The position numbers and the translations under genes were made by a program. From an uncultured Clostridia bacterium (GTDB taxonomy: Bacteria; Bacillota; Clostridia; Christensenellales; Borkfalkiaceae), in NCBI GenBank assembly GCA_944330115.1, contig CALVIN010000002.1, positions 186,001-250,000 of the forward strand: a DNA stretch of 64,000 bases, given 5' to 3'. This document shows positions 16,268 to 25,283 of this stretch, piece after piece. Below the pieces are notes generated by a model. That model worked only from the letters and a program-made list of their open reading frames with translations, had not been told where the DNA came from and made no database searches. Each line of letters starts with the position of its first letter. Positions within the stretch are counted from its first letter, which is position 1.

Positions 16268-16734
16268 AGCTCGGTTTTGAGCCCGTTTTCGATAAAAACA
16301 GCCGTATTCTCATCCTCGGCAGCTTCCCCTCGGTGAAGAGCCGCGAGGTGGAATTTTATTACGGAAACAAGCAGAACCGCTTTTGGAGAATAATCTGTTC
16401 TTACTTCGGCGATGATATCCCTAAAAGCACCGAGGGCAAAAAGCAGTTTCTGCGCCGCAGCAATATTGCCCTGTGGGACATCGTCACCGAATGCAGTATA
16501 GTGGGCTCGAGCGACTCTTCGATAAGGGACTACAAGGTGGCCGACCTTGACAGGGTGCTCTCGCAAAGCCCGATAGAGCTCATCATTTTAAACGGCGGCA
16601 AGGCGTTTGAAATTTTTAAAAAGTACTATCCGGATTGCGCCGTGCCATATATAAAGCTTCCTTCTACCAGCCCCGCGAATACGCGGTGCAGCGAGGAGGA
16701 GTGGCGCGCGGCGCTCGATAAAGTTTTTAAGTGA
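16255..16734 (+). CDS. Hypoxanthine (deoxyinosine) DNA glycosylase, UDG family 6
   Basis: A 159-residue member of the uracil-DNA glycosylase superfamily resembling the hypoxanthine-DNA glycosylase group, which removes deaminated adenine in base excision repair. The first motif ILGSFPSVKSRE and the FYYGNKQNRFWR segment are characteristic, and the closing LPSTSPANTR corresponds to the DNA-intercalation motif. The only plausible start is the ATG in the dispersed repeat, six bases after the M16 gene; no ribosome-binding site precedes it. An AlkD-like gene for alkylated bases follows after 19 bases, making a small DNA-damage pair. Confidence 0.82.
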   Translation: MCDIKLGFEPVFDKNSRILILGSFPSVKSREVEFYYGNKQNRFWRIICSYFGDDIPKSTEGKKQFLRRSNIALWDIVTECSIVGSSDSSIRDYKVADLDRVLSQSPIELIILNGGKAFEIFKKYYPDCAVPYIKLPSTSPANTRCSEEEWRAALDKVFK

Positions 16735-16753
16735 AATACATTTTGGTGAGACC

Positions 16754-17449
16754 ATGATCACATATTACGCACTTTTAGACGAACTCAAAGCGCTCTCCGA
16801 AGAGAAGTTTGCCGCCTTTCAGAGCAAACTTTTTAACGATGACAAGCTTACTGTGCTCGGCGTCCGCACGCCCGCTTTAAGAAAGCTCGCAAAAAAGTAT
16901 AGGGCGGAGTTTTGCAGCCTCTCTGCTTTTCCGAACGAGTATTACGAGGTGGTGTTCCTAAAGCTTTCGGTGGCGGCGTTTATGCCGTATGAGCAGTTTA
17001 TTACTGTCTGCGACGGCTGTGTTCGCCTTCTCACCGACTGGGCGCTGTGCGATTGCTTTTCGCCGGCGTGCATCAAAACGCACAGAGAGGAGTTTGTTCC
17101 ATACATAAAGAGGTATCTCGCCGCAGGGGAGGGCTATTACAACGACGGCGAGTTTGCCCGCAGGTTTGCCCTTACAACGCTTCTTTCCTTCTATGTGGAG
17201 GAGGAATACTTAAGCTTTATTTTTGCCAGTATCACAAACTGCCGTCCCGATAAATACTATGTGATGATGGGTGCGGCGTGGCTGCTTGCCGAGGTGCTTA
17301 TCAAGCACTACGAAGCTGGTTTAGGCTATTTGCGAAGTACTATGTGTGACATAACTGTCAAAAATAAGGCAATTTCTAAGGCGTGCGATAGCTTCCGCGT
17401 CAGCGACGAGCGCAAGGCGGAGCTCAAGGCGCTGCGTTCAAAGAAATAG
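16754..17449 (+). CDS. AlkD-like DNA alkylation repair protein (HEAT-repeat)
   Basis: A 231-residue all-helical protein of the DNA alkylation repair family, whose better known members flip out and excise N3/N7-alkylpurines. GVRTPALRKLAKKYR near residues 35-50, LLTDWALCDCF and FARRFALTTLL match the HEAT-like repeats of the family; the catalytic Asp-Trp pair is seen in TDWALCD. GGTGAG precedes the ATG. Near the C-terminus a copy of the dispersed repeat is read in frame as RSTMCDIT, an insertion-like feature not expected from the family. The substrate range is unknown. Confidence 0.85.
   Translation: MITYYALLDELKALSEEKFAAFQSKLFNDDKLTVLGVRTPALRKLAKKYRAEFCSLSAFPNEYYEVVFLKLSVAAFMPYEQFITVCDGCVRLLTDWALCDCFSPACIKTHREEFVPYIKRYLAAGEGYYNDGEFARRFALTTLLSFYVEEEYLSFIFASITNCRPDKYYVMMGAAWLLAEVLIKHYEAGLGYLRSTMCDITVKNKAISKACDSFRVSDERKAELKALRSKK
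17329..17354 (+). repeat. Dispersed AGTACTATG repeat, copy 3
   Basis: TTTGCGA followed by the perfect core AGTACTATGTGTGACATA, inside the AlkD-like gene and read as RSTMCDIT. Confidence 0.9.
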
Positions 17450-17512
17450 TTTCGCAAAACTTTGCCCGCGCACGGCGCGAAATTTTGCCGACAACAAAAT
17501 TTTGAAAAAGTA

Positions 17513-17541
17513 TTGACTTAATTGCCGATTTTATTTAAAAT
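17513..17541 (+). promoter_or_regulatory. Promoter of tex
   Basis: TTGACT (17513-17518), 17 bases, TAAAAT (17536-17541). The leader that follows contains CAAGGCCAC (17550-17558), which can pair with either GGCCTTG (17599-17605) or GTGGCC (17623-17628). Confidence 0.75.
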
Positions 17542-17679
17542 AGACAGAGCAAGGCCACGGGCGCGGCATATTTTAAGAGGCAGGCATAAATGGCGGCGGG
17601 CCTTGATCTTTATGCGGTCCTTGTGGCCGGATATGAAAAAAGTTTAACTTTAACTAATTTTTACAGGGCAGATTTTATC

Positions 17680-19836
17680 ATGGACATCATCAACCAACTT
17701 ACTTCCGAATTCAGTCTCAAACCCGACTACACCAAAAACATAATAGCGCTGCTCGACGAAGGCAATACGATACCCTTCATCGCGCGCTACAGAAAGGAGA
17801 TGACGGGCGCCATCGACGACCAGGTTTTAAGGCAGTTCGTCGACAGATACGAATATCTCAAAAACCTTGAGAAGCGCAAGGAGGAAGTGCGCAAATCTAT
17901 CACCGACCAGGGCAAGATGACCGACGAGATAGAGGCCGCCATAGAGGGCTGCCTTACGCTCACAGAAGTAGAGGACGTCTACCGCCCCTACAAGCAGAAA
18001 AAGAAGACGAGGGCGTCCATCGCCATAGAGCGCGGCCTTCAGGGGCTTGCCGACTTCATTCTCGCCCAGGAGGGCGACCCCTACGCCGAGGCGGACAAAT
18101 ACATAGACGAGGAGAAGGGCGTGCCCGACAGGCAGTCGGCCATAAACGGCGCGAAGGACATAATCGCCGAAATAATCTCCGACAACGCCGAACTCAGAAA
18201 GAAACTGCGCGAGCTCTTTGAAAATCACGGGGAGCTGCAGTCGAAGATGGTAAACGACGACGGCAAGGGGACATACGCAATGTATGCCGACTATGCCGAG
18301 ATTGTGCCCGAAATAAAAAATCACCGCGTGCTCGCCGTGAACAGAGGCGAAAAGGAGGGGTGCCTCAAAGTAAAATTATACTTTAACCCCGACCTTGCAA
18401 AGCGCGTGTGTGCGGCAAAATACGTACATTCTACGGGCGCGTGCGCCGAGCTTATAAAGGAGGCCGCCGACGACGGCTACGACAGGCTCATAGAGCCCTC
18501 GATAGAGCGCGAAGTGCGCTCGGCCCTCTCGGAGCGTGCGGGCGAACAGGCCATAAAGATGTTTGAAGTAAACCTCCGCCCGCTGCTTTTGCAGCCTCCC
18601 GTAAAGGGCAAGGTGGCGCTCGGGCTCGACCCCGGCTACAGAATGGGCTGCAAAGTCGCCGTGGTGGACGAGACGGGCAAGGTGCTCGAAACTTCGGTAA
18701 TCTATCCCGTTCCGCCGTTCAACCGCATTGAAGAGGCCAAAAAGATAATCAAAAACTTCATTAAAAAATACGGCGTGGATATGATAGCCATAGGCAACGG
18801 CACGGCGAGCAAGGAGACGGAGATATTCGTCGCCGACCTACTGAAGGAAGTCGATCGCGACGTGAGCTACATGGTGGTAAACGAGGCGGGCGCCAGCGTA
18901 TATTCGGCCAGCCCGCTTGCCGCGGAGGAATTCCCCGACTACGACCTCAACGTGCGCTCGGCCATATCGATAGCGCGCAGGTTGCAGGATCCGCTTGCCG
19001 AACTTATAAAGATAGATCCCAAGTCGATAGGCGTGGGGCAGTATCAGCACGACGTCGACCAAAAGAGGCTCGATTCCGCCCTCGGCGGCGTGGTGGAGGA
19101 CTGCGTGAACAGCGTGGGCGTAGACCTCAACACGGCAAGCGCCTCCCTTTTGGAGCACGTGGCCGGCTTAAATTCGGGCATTGCAAAAAATATAGTTGCC
19201 TACCGCGAGAGCAACGGCAAATTCACCAGCCGCTCGCAGCTTTTAAAGGTAAAGAGGCTGGGCGAAAAGGCGTATGAGCAGTGCGCGGGCTTTTTGCGCA
19301 TACCCGGCGGCGACAACATCTTCGACAATACCGCCGTGCACCCCGAGTCGTACGAAAAGGCCCAAAAGCTGTTAAAGCTCTTCGGCTACAGCGAGGAGGA
19401 CGTAAAGGCGGGCGGGCTTGCCGAGCTGCCGCAAAAGGTAAAGGCGTTCGGCGAACAGAAGGCCGCGGAATACGCCGGGCTCGACGTCGCCACCCTGCGC
19501 GACATCGTCACCGAGCTGCTGCGCCCGGGCAGGGACATACGCGACAGCCTCCCCGCACCCAAGCTGCGCAAGGATATAATGGGAATAGAGGACCTGCACG
19601 TCGGCATGGTGGTCGACGGCACAGTGCGCAACGTCATTGACTTCGGCGCGTTCGTCGATATCGGCGTGCACCAGGACGGCCTTGTGCACATCTCCGAGAT
19701 AACCGACCGCTATATAAAGCACCCCTCCGACGTGCTCAAGGTGGGCCAGCAGGTAAAAGCGGTGGTCATCAGCGTGGACGTAAAGAAGCAGCGCATAGGC
19801 CTGTCGCTCAAGCAGGTAAAAAAAATCACAAATTAA
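17680..19836 (+). CDS. tex: Tex-family S1 RNA-binding transcription accessory protein
   Basis: A 718-residue Tex protein, an RNA-binding factor with roles in transcription and stress tolerance. The order is the N-terminal helical part (MDIINQLTSEFSL), a YqgF/RuvX-like RNase H fold (GLDPGYRMGCKVAVVDETG), helix-hairpin-helix repeats (VDLNTASASLLEHVAGLN) and a C-terminal S1 domain (VGMVVDGTVRNVIDFGAFVDI). The start at 17680 fits the family N-terminus. An in-frame ATG at 17590 with AGAGG upstream would add 30 residues and cannot be excluded. It forms a single-gene unit, with acpP following from its own promoter. Confidence 0.94.
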   Translation: MDIINQLTSEFSLKPDYTKNIIALLDEGNTIPFIARYRKEMTGAIDDQVLRQFVDRYEYLKNLEKRKEEVRKSITDQGKMTDEIEAAIEGCLTLTEVEDVYRPYKQKKKTRASIAIERGLQGLADFILAQEGDPYAEADKYIDEEKGVPDRQSAINGAKDIIAEIISDNAELRKKLRELFENHGELQSKMVNDDGKGTYAMYADYAEIVPEIKNHRVLAVNRGEKEGCLKVKLYFNPDLAKRVCAAKYVHSTGACAELIKEAADDGYDRLIEPSIEREVRSALSERAGEQAIKMFEVNLRPLLLQPPVKGKVALGLDPGYRMGCKVAVVDETGKVLETSVIYPVPPFNRIEEAKKIIKNFIKKYGVDMIAIGNGTASKETEIFVADLLKEVDRDVSYMVVNEAGASVYSASPLAAEEFPDYDLNVRSAISIARRLQDPLAELIKIDPKSIGVGQYQHDVDQKRLDSALGGVVEDCVNSVGVDLNTASASLLEHVAGLNSGIAKNIVAYRESNGKFTSRSQLLKVKRLGEKAYEQCAGFLRIPGGDNIFDNTAVHPESYEKAQKLLKLFGYSEEDVKAGGLAELPQKVKAFGEQKAAEYAGLDVATLRDIVTELLRPGRDIRDSLPAPKLRKDIMGIEDLHVGMVVDGTVRNVIDFGAFVDIGVHQDGLVHISEITDRYIKHPSDVLKVGQQVKAVVISVDVKKQRIGLSLKQVKKITN

Positions 19837-19837
19837 C

Positions 19838-19866
19838 TTGACAATTATTACATCATATTGTAAAAT
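19838..19866 (+). promoter_or_regulatory. Promoter of acpP
   Basis: TTGACA (19838-19843), 17 bases, TAAAAT (19861-19866), beginning right after the tex stop. Confidence 0.83.
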
Positions 19867-19902
19867 TTATTTGCAATGAAATTACTCGGAGGATAACGAT
19901 TT

Positions 19903-20124
19903 ATGTTGGAAGAAATAGCTAAGATGCTCGGTGAACAGCTCGACGTCGATCCCTCTACCATAACGGCAGATACCGATATCATCAAGGACCTCGGCGCCGA
20001 TTCGCTTGACGTGGTAGAGCTCCTTATGGGCCTCGAAGAAAAGACCGGCAAGACCATACCCGAAGATAAGGTGGCCGAAATCAAGACCGTTGGCGACATT
20101 GCCAAAGTGCTTGAAACTCTCTGA
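19903..20124 (+). CDS. acpP: Acyl carrier protein
   Basis: A 73-residue acidic carrier protein of fatty acid synthesis. The phosphopantetheine attachment serine lies in the DSLDVVELLM motif (Ser36). Length, the four-helix pattern and the acidic composition fit AcpP. GGAGG ten bases before the ATG and an own promoter and terminator show it is transcribed alone; the fab genes are not in the window. Confidence 0.95.
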   Translation: MLEEIAKMLGEQLDVDPSTITADTDIIKDLGADSLDVVELLMGLEEKTGKTIPEDKVAEIKTVGDIAKVLETL

Positions 20125-20144
20125 TAACGCAATTTAAAAACGAG

Positions 20145-20173
20145 CGCGGAGGAAGTATTTTCTCCGCGTTTTT
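20145..20173 (+). terminator. Terminator of acpP
   Basis: CGCGGAG (20145-20151) pairs with CTCCGCG (20162-20168), followed by TTTTT. Confidence 0.82.
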
Positions 20174-20192
20174 ACTATGTAAAAATTTATAT

Positions 20193-20222
20193 CCTCGTTT
20201 GCGGCAAAAGCCGCAAACGAGG
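20193..20222. terminator. Perfect 13-bp hairpin between acpP and leuS
   Basis: CCTCGTTTGCGGC, loop AAAA, GCCGCAAACGAGG. On the minus strand it is followed by GATATAAATTTTTA, so it can serve as part of the leuS terminator. Confidence 0.75.
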
Positions 20223-20259
20223 AGACGGCCTGCCGCACATGTGGTGCGGCAGGCCGTCT
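20223..20259. terminator. Perfect 16-bp hairpin next to the leuS stop
   Basis: AGACGGCCTGCCGCAC (20223-20238), five-base loop, GTGCGGCAGGCCGTCT (20244-20259). It abuts the previous hairpin without a gap; together they separate the convergent acpP and leuS units. Confidence 0.75.
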
Positions 20260-20282
20260 GTTTACTATATAATAGAGTCGTT

Positions 20283-22691
20283 TTAAACTATTATGTTTAT
20301 AAGGCGCTTGGGCACGATGATGAACTTCTTTATTGCCTTGCCCTCGATGAGGGGAGCTATTTCGGCATTGGATTTTACGAGCTCCTCTATCTCGGGGTTG
20401 GGCATATCGACGGGGATATTTATCTTCGTCTTTATCTTGCTGTTTATCTGCACGGCGTATTCAAATGTATCTTCGCCGCACTTCGCCTCGTCGAATTCGG
20501 GCCACTTTTCGTAGGTTATCGTATCCTCGTGTCCGAGCACGGTATGCCATATCTCCTCGGTGATGAAGGGTATCACGGGGTTTATCAGCTTTATGAAGCC
20601 CTCGGCATATTCGCGGGGGAAGGGCCTGCCTTCGGCAACTTCCTTATATACGGCGTTTATGAACACCATCATCTGCGATATCGCCGTGTTCACTTTGAGC
20701 GCCATATAGTCTTCGCTGACCTTCTTCACCGTCTGGTGATATATCTTTTCGAGGTTGGCGTTGCCCTCGTCGGAGATGGCGTCAAGCTCGAAGTACAGCC
20801 TGTGTATCCTGTCGATAAACTTCTTCGAGCCCTCTATGTTGGCGGTGTTCCAGGGTTTTGTGTCGGCCACGGGACCCATGAACATCTCATACATCCTCAA
20901 AACGTCGGCGCCGTAGTCGCGCACAACGTCGTTGGGGTTTATTACGTTGCCCTTTGACTTTGACATCTTTTCGCCGTCCTCGCCGAGGATCATGCCCTGG
21001 TGGAAGAGCTTTTTGAAGGGCTCTTTATAGGGCACGTATCCCTTGTCGTAGAGGAAGTTGTTCCAGAAGCGGGAGTATAGCAGGTGCCCCACGAGGTGCT
21101 CCTTGCCGCCGCAGTAGAAGTCGACGGGCATCCAGTGCTTCAAAAGGTCATAGTCGGCAAACTTTTCGTCGTTGTGAGGATCGCAGTAGCGGAGGAAGTA
21201 CCACGAAGAACCTGCAGAGCCTGGCATCGTGGCCGTCTCGCGCTTGCCCTTTACGCCGTCTATCGTGACGTTCACCCAGTCGGTGGCGTTGTCGAGCGGG
21301 GCCTTGCCGCCGCGCGCCTTATAGTCCTTCATGAGGGGAAGGGTGAGGGGAAGTTCCTCGTCCTTGAGCGCCACGTCCTTGCCGTTTTCGAGATGCACGA
21401 TGGGCACGGGCTCGCCCCAGTAGCGCTGGCGCGCGAATATCCACTCGCGCAGCTTATACGAAACAGTCTTGTGTCCGCAGCCGTGCTCGGAGAGCCACTC
21501 GGCCATCTTGTCGATGGCGTCCTGCTTGTTGAGCCCGTTCAAAAAGCCGGAATTTATGTGCAGGCCGTCGCCGGTGAACGCCTCCTTGGAGATGTCGCCG
21601 CCCTCGAGCACCTGAATTATGGGTATATTGAACTTCTTTGCAAATTCATAGTCGCGCGTGTCGTGCGCGGGCACGGCCATTATGGCACCCGTGCCGTAGG
21701 AGGTGAGCACGTAGTCGCTTATCCATACGGGTATCTTTGCGCCGTTCACGGGGTTTATTGCGTAAGCGCCCGTGAATGCGCCCGTCTTTTCCTTGTTGAG
21801 CTCCGTCCTCTCAAGCTCCGATTTGCTCGCGCAGGCCGCCTTATAGGCCTCCACCTCGGCAAGTTTGTCGGGAGTGGTTATCTTCTCGACGAGGGGGTGT
21901 TCGGGGGCTAGCACGCAGTAGGTCGCGCCGAACAGCGTATCTGCGCGGGTGGTGAATACGGTGAACTTTTCGTCGGTGCCGTCCACTTTGAAGTCGACGT
22001 TTGCGCCCACCGACTTGCCTATCCAATTGCGCTGTGCAGTCTTTGAAGCCTCGGGCCAGTCGAGTTCGTCAAGCCCCTCCAAAAGGCGCTCGGCGTACTT
22101 GTTTATGTCTATTACCCACTGCTTCATGTTCTTGCGCACGACGGGGTAGCCGCCGCGCTCGCTCTTGCCGTCGATTATCTCGTCGTTTGCAAGCACGGTG
22201 CCGAGCTCCTCGCACCAGTTTACGGGCACGTCGGCATAGCGGGCGAGCCCCGCCTCGTAGAGCTGCTTGAATATCCACTGCGTCCACTTGTAGTAGGAGG
22301 GGTCGCAGGTGGATACCGTCTGCGTGTAGTCGTACGAAAGGCCGAGCATTTTAAGCTGCGACGTAAAGGTGGCTATGTTCTTCTGTGTGAAGTCGGCGGG
22401 GTTGTTGCCCGTCTTTATGGCGTACTGCTCTGCGGGCAGGCCGAAGGAGTCGAACCCGATGGGGTGCAGCACGTTATAGCCCTGCATCCTCTTCATGCGG
22501 GCTATTATGTCGGTAGCAGTGTAGCCCTCGGGGTGGCCTACGTGCAGGCCGGCGCCGGAGGGGTAGGGGAACATATCCAAAACGTAGTATTTGGGTTTGG
22601 AAAAATCGTGGAGGTCGGTATGGAACGTGTTGTGCTCGTCCCAATACTTTATCCATTTCTTTTCAACATCGTTAAAGTTAGTGTAAGCCAT
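20283..22691 (-). CDS. leuS: Leucyl-tRNA synthetase
   Basis: An 802-residue class I aminoacyl-tRNA synthetase charging tRNA-Leu. The HIGH-type motif is [16 protein letters not shown] near residue 42, the editing (CP1) domain carries [12 protein letters not shown] and [15 protein letters not shown], and the KMSKS loop is seen exactly as KMSKSKGN. The length is normal for the bacterial enzyme. It is the first of only three reversed genes. GAGG precedes the ATG, and its promoter lies back-to-back with the thrS promoter. No T-box is visible in its short leader. Confidence 0.97.
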   Translation of the reverse strand: MAYTNFNDVEKKWIKYWDEHNTFHTDLHDFSKPKYYVLDMFPYPSGAGLHVGHPEGYTATDIIARMKRMQGYNVLHPIGFDSFGLPAEQYAIKTGNNPADFTQKNIATFTSQLKMLGLSYDYTQTVSTCDPSYYKWTQWIFKQLYEAGLARYADVPVNWCEELGTVLANDEIIDGKSERGGYPVVRKNMKQWVIDINKYAERLLEGLDELDWPEASKTAQRNWIGKSVGANVDFKVDGTDEKFTVFTTRADTLFGATYCVLAPEHPLVEKITTPDKLAEVEAYKAACASKSELERTELNKEKTGAFTGAYAINPVNGAKIPVWISDYVLTSYGTGAIMAVPAHDTRDYEFAKKFNIPIIQVLEGGDISKEAFTGDGLHINSGFLNGLNKQDAIDKMAEWLSEHGCGHKTVSYKLREWIFARQRYWGEPVPIVHLENGKDVALKDEELPLTLPLMKDYKARGGKAPLDNATDWVNVTIDGVKGKRETATMPGSAGSSWYFLRYCDPHNDEKFADYDLLKHWMPVDFYCGGKEHLVGHLLYSRFWNNFLYDKGYVPYKEPFKKLFHQGMILGEDGEKMSKSKGNVINPNDVVRDYGADVLRMYEMFMGPVADTKPWNTANIEGSKKFIDRIHRLYFELDAISDEGNANLEKIYHQTVKKVSEDYMALKVNTAISQMMVFINAVYKEVAEGRPFPREYAEGFIKLINPVIPFITEEIWHTVLGHEDTITYEKWPEFDEAKCGEDTFEYAVQINSKIKTKINIPVDMPNPEIEELVKSNAEIAPLIEGKAIKKFIIVPKRLINIIV

Positions 22692-22718
22692 ATATCTTTC
22701 CTCGCATTATTGCGTATT

Positions 22719-22748
22719 ATTATACAATACATCACACAGTTTTTGCAA
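22719..22748 (-). promoter_or_regulatory. Promoter of leuS
   Basis: On the minus strand TTGCAA (22748-22743), 18 bases, TATAAT (22724-22719), giving a short leader to the ATG at 22691. Confidence 0.72.
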
Positions 22749-22780
22749 ATATTTTTAAGCTTCATATGCCATTAAAGTTG

Positions 22781-22809
22781 TTGACAAACGCAATTAAAAA
22801 TAATATCAT
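22781..22809 (+). promoter_or_regulatory. Promoter of the thrS T-box leader
   Basis: TTGACA (22781-22786), 17 bases, TATCAT (22804-22809). Confidence 0.8.
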
Positions 22810-22815
22810 ATATAT

Positions 22816-23043
22816 ACCGAACGCGAGGACAAGTACCGTCCGTGCGCGCCGTACAGAGAGCGGGATCTTTGGCTGTGAGTTCCGCGGGCGGCCGGGCAGC
22901 GGGAAACCACCTCTGGCAGCGTTTGGCGACAATTTTTTCAGAGCGGTCTTACGACAATTAAGGTGGAACCGCGCAAAATGGTATTTTTGCGCCCTTAAAC
23001 TATGCGGCATAAAAGCCGTCGGTTTACGGGCGCTTATTTTTTT
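22816..23043 (+). promoter_or_regulatory. T-box riboswitch (threonine) upstream of thrS
   Basis: A tRNA-sensing leader. The T-box sequence TGGAACCGCG is at 22964-22973. The Stem I region contains CAGAGAGCGGG, and its 3' side GGGAAACCACC offers the threonine codon ACC (22906-22908) as the specifier. The terminator arms GCGCCC (22989-22994) and GGGCGC (23028-23033), extended by TAAAC/GTTTA, end in TTATTTTTTT. Uncharged tRNA-Thr should stabilise the antiterminator and allow thrS transcription. The exact specifier register is inferred. Confidence 0.93.
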
Positions 23044-23072
23044 ACGATAACAATATCAGGAGATCCAATCAT

Positions 23073-24980
23073 ATGAAGGTTTATTTGAGAAACGGAGATC
23101 AGCTCGTACTCGACGGCGGCGCAAAGTGCTCAGACGCGGCTGCGGCTATATCCGAAGGCCTGGCGCGCAGCGCCGTGGCGGCAAAGGTCAACGGCGTGCT
23201 CTGCGACCTCTCGCATAAGCTTGCCGAGGGCGACAAGGTGGAGATAGTTACGCTCAAAGACAAGGAGGGGCTGGAGGTCTATCGCCACACCTGCGCGCAC
23301 GTGCTCGCCCAGGCGGTAAAGACCATATTCCCCACCTGCAAACTTGCCATAGGCCCCGTTATAGAGAACGGTTTTTATTACGATTTCGACTTCAACACTC
23401 CCATAACCCAGGAAGATTTTGAAAAGATAGAGGCCGAGATGCAGAAGATAATCAAGGCCAACACCCCCATAGAGCGCTTCGAGCTGCCCCGCAAGGAGGC
23501 CGTAGAGCTCATGTCGAAGTTCAAGGAGAAGTATAAGGTCGAGCTCATAAACGACCTCCCCGAGGACGCTGTAATATCCTTCTACAAGCAGGGCTCTTTC
23601 ACCGATCTCTGCCGCGGCCCTCATCTGCCTTCGACGGGCAAGATAAAGGCCTTCAAGCTCACGTCTATCGCGGGCGCATACTGGCGCGGCAACGAAAAGA
23701 ACAAGATGCTCACCAGGATATACGGCGTTGCATTCGCCAAAAAGGACGAGATGCAGGCCTATTTCGACATGCTCGAAGAGGCCAAGAAGCGCGACCACAT
23801 CAAGCTCGGCAAGGAGCTCAAGCTCTTCGCTCTCTTGAACGAGGGCAAGGGTTTCCCGTTCTTCCTGCCCAACGGCATGGTGCTCAAAAATATCCTCACC
23901 CAGTATTGGCGCGACCTGCACAGGAAGGAGGGTTATGTTGAGATACAGACGCCCATCATCCTTACCCGCAGCCTTTGGGAGACCTCCGGCCACTGGGACC
24001 ACTACAAGGAGAACATGTATACCACCAAGATCGACGGCGAGGACTGCGCGATAAAGCCCATGAACTGCCCCGGCGGCATGCTCGTGTATAAACTCACCCC
24101 TCATAGCTACAAGGATCTGCCCATAAGGATGGGCGAGATGGGCCTCGTGCACCGCCACGAAAAGAGCGGCCAGCTCCACGGCCTCTTCCGCGTGCGCTGC
24201 TTCACCCAGGACGATGCGCACATCTTCATGCTCCCCGAGCAGATCACCGACGAGATAAAGGGAGTTGTAAGGCTTACCGACACCATATATAAGCAGTTCG
24301 GCTTCAAGTATAAAGTAGAGCTCTCCACCCGCCCCGCAAACAGCATGGGCACCGAAAAGGAGTGGAACATGGCGACCGACGCGCTGCGCGCCGCTCTCGA
24401 CGAGCTCGGCTATGAGTATGAGATAAACGAGGGCGACGGCGCATTCTACGGCCCCAAGATCGACTTCCACCTTCAGGACAGCATCGGCAGGACGTGGCAG
24501 TGCGGCACCATACAGCTCGATTTCCAGATGCCTCAGCGCTTCGAGCTCGAGTATGTGGGCGAGGACGGCGAAAAGCACCGCCCCATAATGATACACCGCG
24601 CCATCTTCGGCTCGATAGAGAGGTTCATAGGCATACTCATCGAGCACTTTGCAGGCAAGTTCCCCGTATGGCTCTCGCCCGTTCAGGTAAAGGTGCTCTC
24701 CATTACCGACAGGTCCAAGGACTATGCAAACTCCGTATGCGAAAAGCTGCGCGCCCACGGCATACGCGTGGAGATGGACGGCAGGAACGAGAAGATAGGC
24801 TATAAGATAAGGGAGGCCAAGCTCGAAAAGGTGCCCTATGTGCTCGTAGTCGGCGACGCCGAGGAGCGCGACGGCACGGTGAACGTCAACAAGCGCGGCG
24901 TGGAGGAGAAGTACTCGGTAAGCGTCGACGAGTTTGTTGAAACGGTCGTAAAAGAGAACGATGAAAAGGTGATCTTTTAA
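23073..24980 (+). CDS. thrS: Threonyl-tRNA synthetase
   Basis: A 635-residue class II synthetase charging tRNA-Thr. It has the N-terminal TGS domain (to about residue 60), the second editing domain with HTCAHVLAQAVK and YDF, catalytic motifs 2 and 3 (NCPGGMLVYK; MIHRAIFGSIERFIGILIEH) and the anticodon-binding domain (PVQVKVLSITDRSKDYA). AGGAGA precedes the ATG. It is controlled by the T-box upstream. The infC unit follows from its own promoter, but readthrough is possible because only a weak hairpin without a U-tract lies between. Confidence 0.97.
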   Translation: MKVYLRNGDQLVLDGGAKCSDAAAAISEGLARSAVAAKVNGVLCDLSHKLAEGDKVEIVTLKDKEGLEVYRHTCAHVLAQAVKTIFPTCKLAIGPVIENGFYYDFDFNTPITQEDFEKIEAEMQKIIKANTPIERFELPRKEAVELMSKFKEKYKVELINDLPEDAVISFYKQGSFTDLCRGPHLPSTGKIKAFKLTSIAGAYWRGNEKNKMLTRIYGVAFAKKDEMQAYFDMLEEAKKRDHIKLGKELKLFALLNEGKGFPFFLPNGMVLKNILTQYWRDLHRKEGYVEIQTPIILTRSLWETSGHWDHYKENMYTTKIDGEDCAIKPMNCPGGMLVYKLTPHSYKDLPIRMGEMGLVHRHEKSGQLHGLFRVRCFTQDDAHIFMLPEQITDEIKGVVRLTDTIYKQFGFKYKVELSTRPANSMGTEKEWNMATDALRAALDELGYEYEINEGDGAFYGPKIDFHLQDSIGRTWQCGTIQLDFQMPQRFELEYVGEDGEKHRPIMIHRAIFGSIERFIGILIEHFAGKFPVWLSPVQVKVLSITDRSKDYANSVCEKLRAHGIRVEMDGRNEKIGYKIREAKLEKVPYVLVVGDAEERDGTVNVNKRGVEEKYSVSVDEFVETVVKENDEKVIF

Positions 24981-25032
24981 ATAAAAAGCCGCCCGCGCTT
25001 TTTCGCTGCGTAGGGCGGGAAGAAAGAAGTTG

Positions 25033-25134
25033 TTGCCTTTGCTTAAAAATTATGGCGCGCGGCGCAAAATATGATTAAAAATCGTTTGACTTTTTTTGCG
25101 CACCGTTGTATTATATCTGAGTAAGCAAAGGCAA
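25033..25134. repeat. 13-bp inverted repeat bracketing the infC promoter
   Basis: TTGCCTTTGCTTA (25033-25045) and its exact complement TAAGCAAAGGCAA (25122-25134). The infC promoter lies between the arms, so only transcripts coming from thrS contain both. Confidence 0.8.
25086..25114 (+). promoter_or_regulatory. Promoter of infC-rpmI-rplT
   Basis: TTGACT (25086-25091), 17 bases, TATTAT (25109-25114). Confidence 0.75.
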
Positions 25135-25254
25135 AACCTTTCGCCGTACGGACGGTCTGTATCGGCATATAATGATTTTTTTTCCGCACGCATCGTTGTG
25201 CGGGGATATTTCAAGGTCATTATAGCGGTTTGCATTTGCAAGCCGCTTTTCTTT
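25121..25254 (+). promoter_or_regulatory. L20-type attenuator leader of infC-rpmI-rplT
   Basis: A structured leader of about 160 bases ahead of infC. CCGCAC and GTGCGG form one hairpin in the middle. AGCGGTTTGC (25224-25233) pairs fully with GCAAGCCGCT (25238-25247) and is followed by TTTTCTTT, an attenuator terminator. Position and layout match the Firmicutes leaders through which ribosomal protein L20 represses this operon; the L20-binding part is not proven by eye. Confidence 0.75.
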
Positions 25255-25283
25255 GCGGCAAATAAAATGAGAGGTAAAAAGTT

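Noticed and set aside
17252..17266. AATACTATGTG in the AlkD-like gene near repeat copy 3
   Set aside because: Partial similarity only, explained by the codons for KYYV; not counted as a repeat copy.
20199..20957. A 252-codon open frame opposite leuS
   Set aside because: Begins within the terminator hairpins and is a codon-bias shadow of leuS.
23130..24758. A 542-codon open frame on the strand opposite thrS
   Set aside because: thrS is certain; the antisense frame is open because of codon bias and has no family resemblance or ribosome-binding site.
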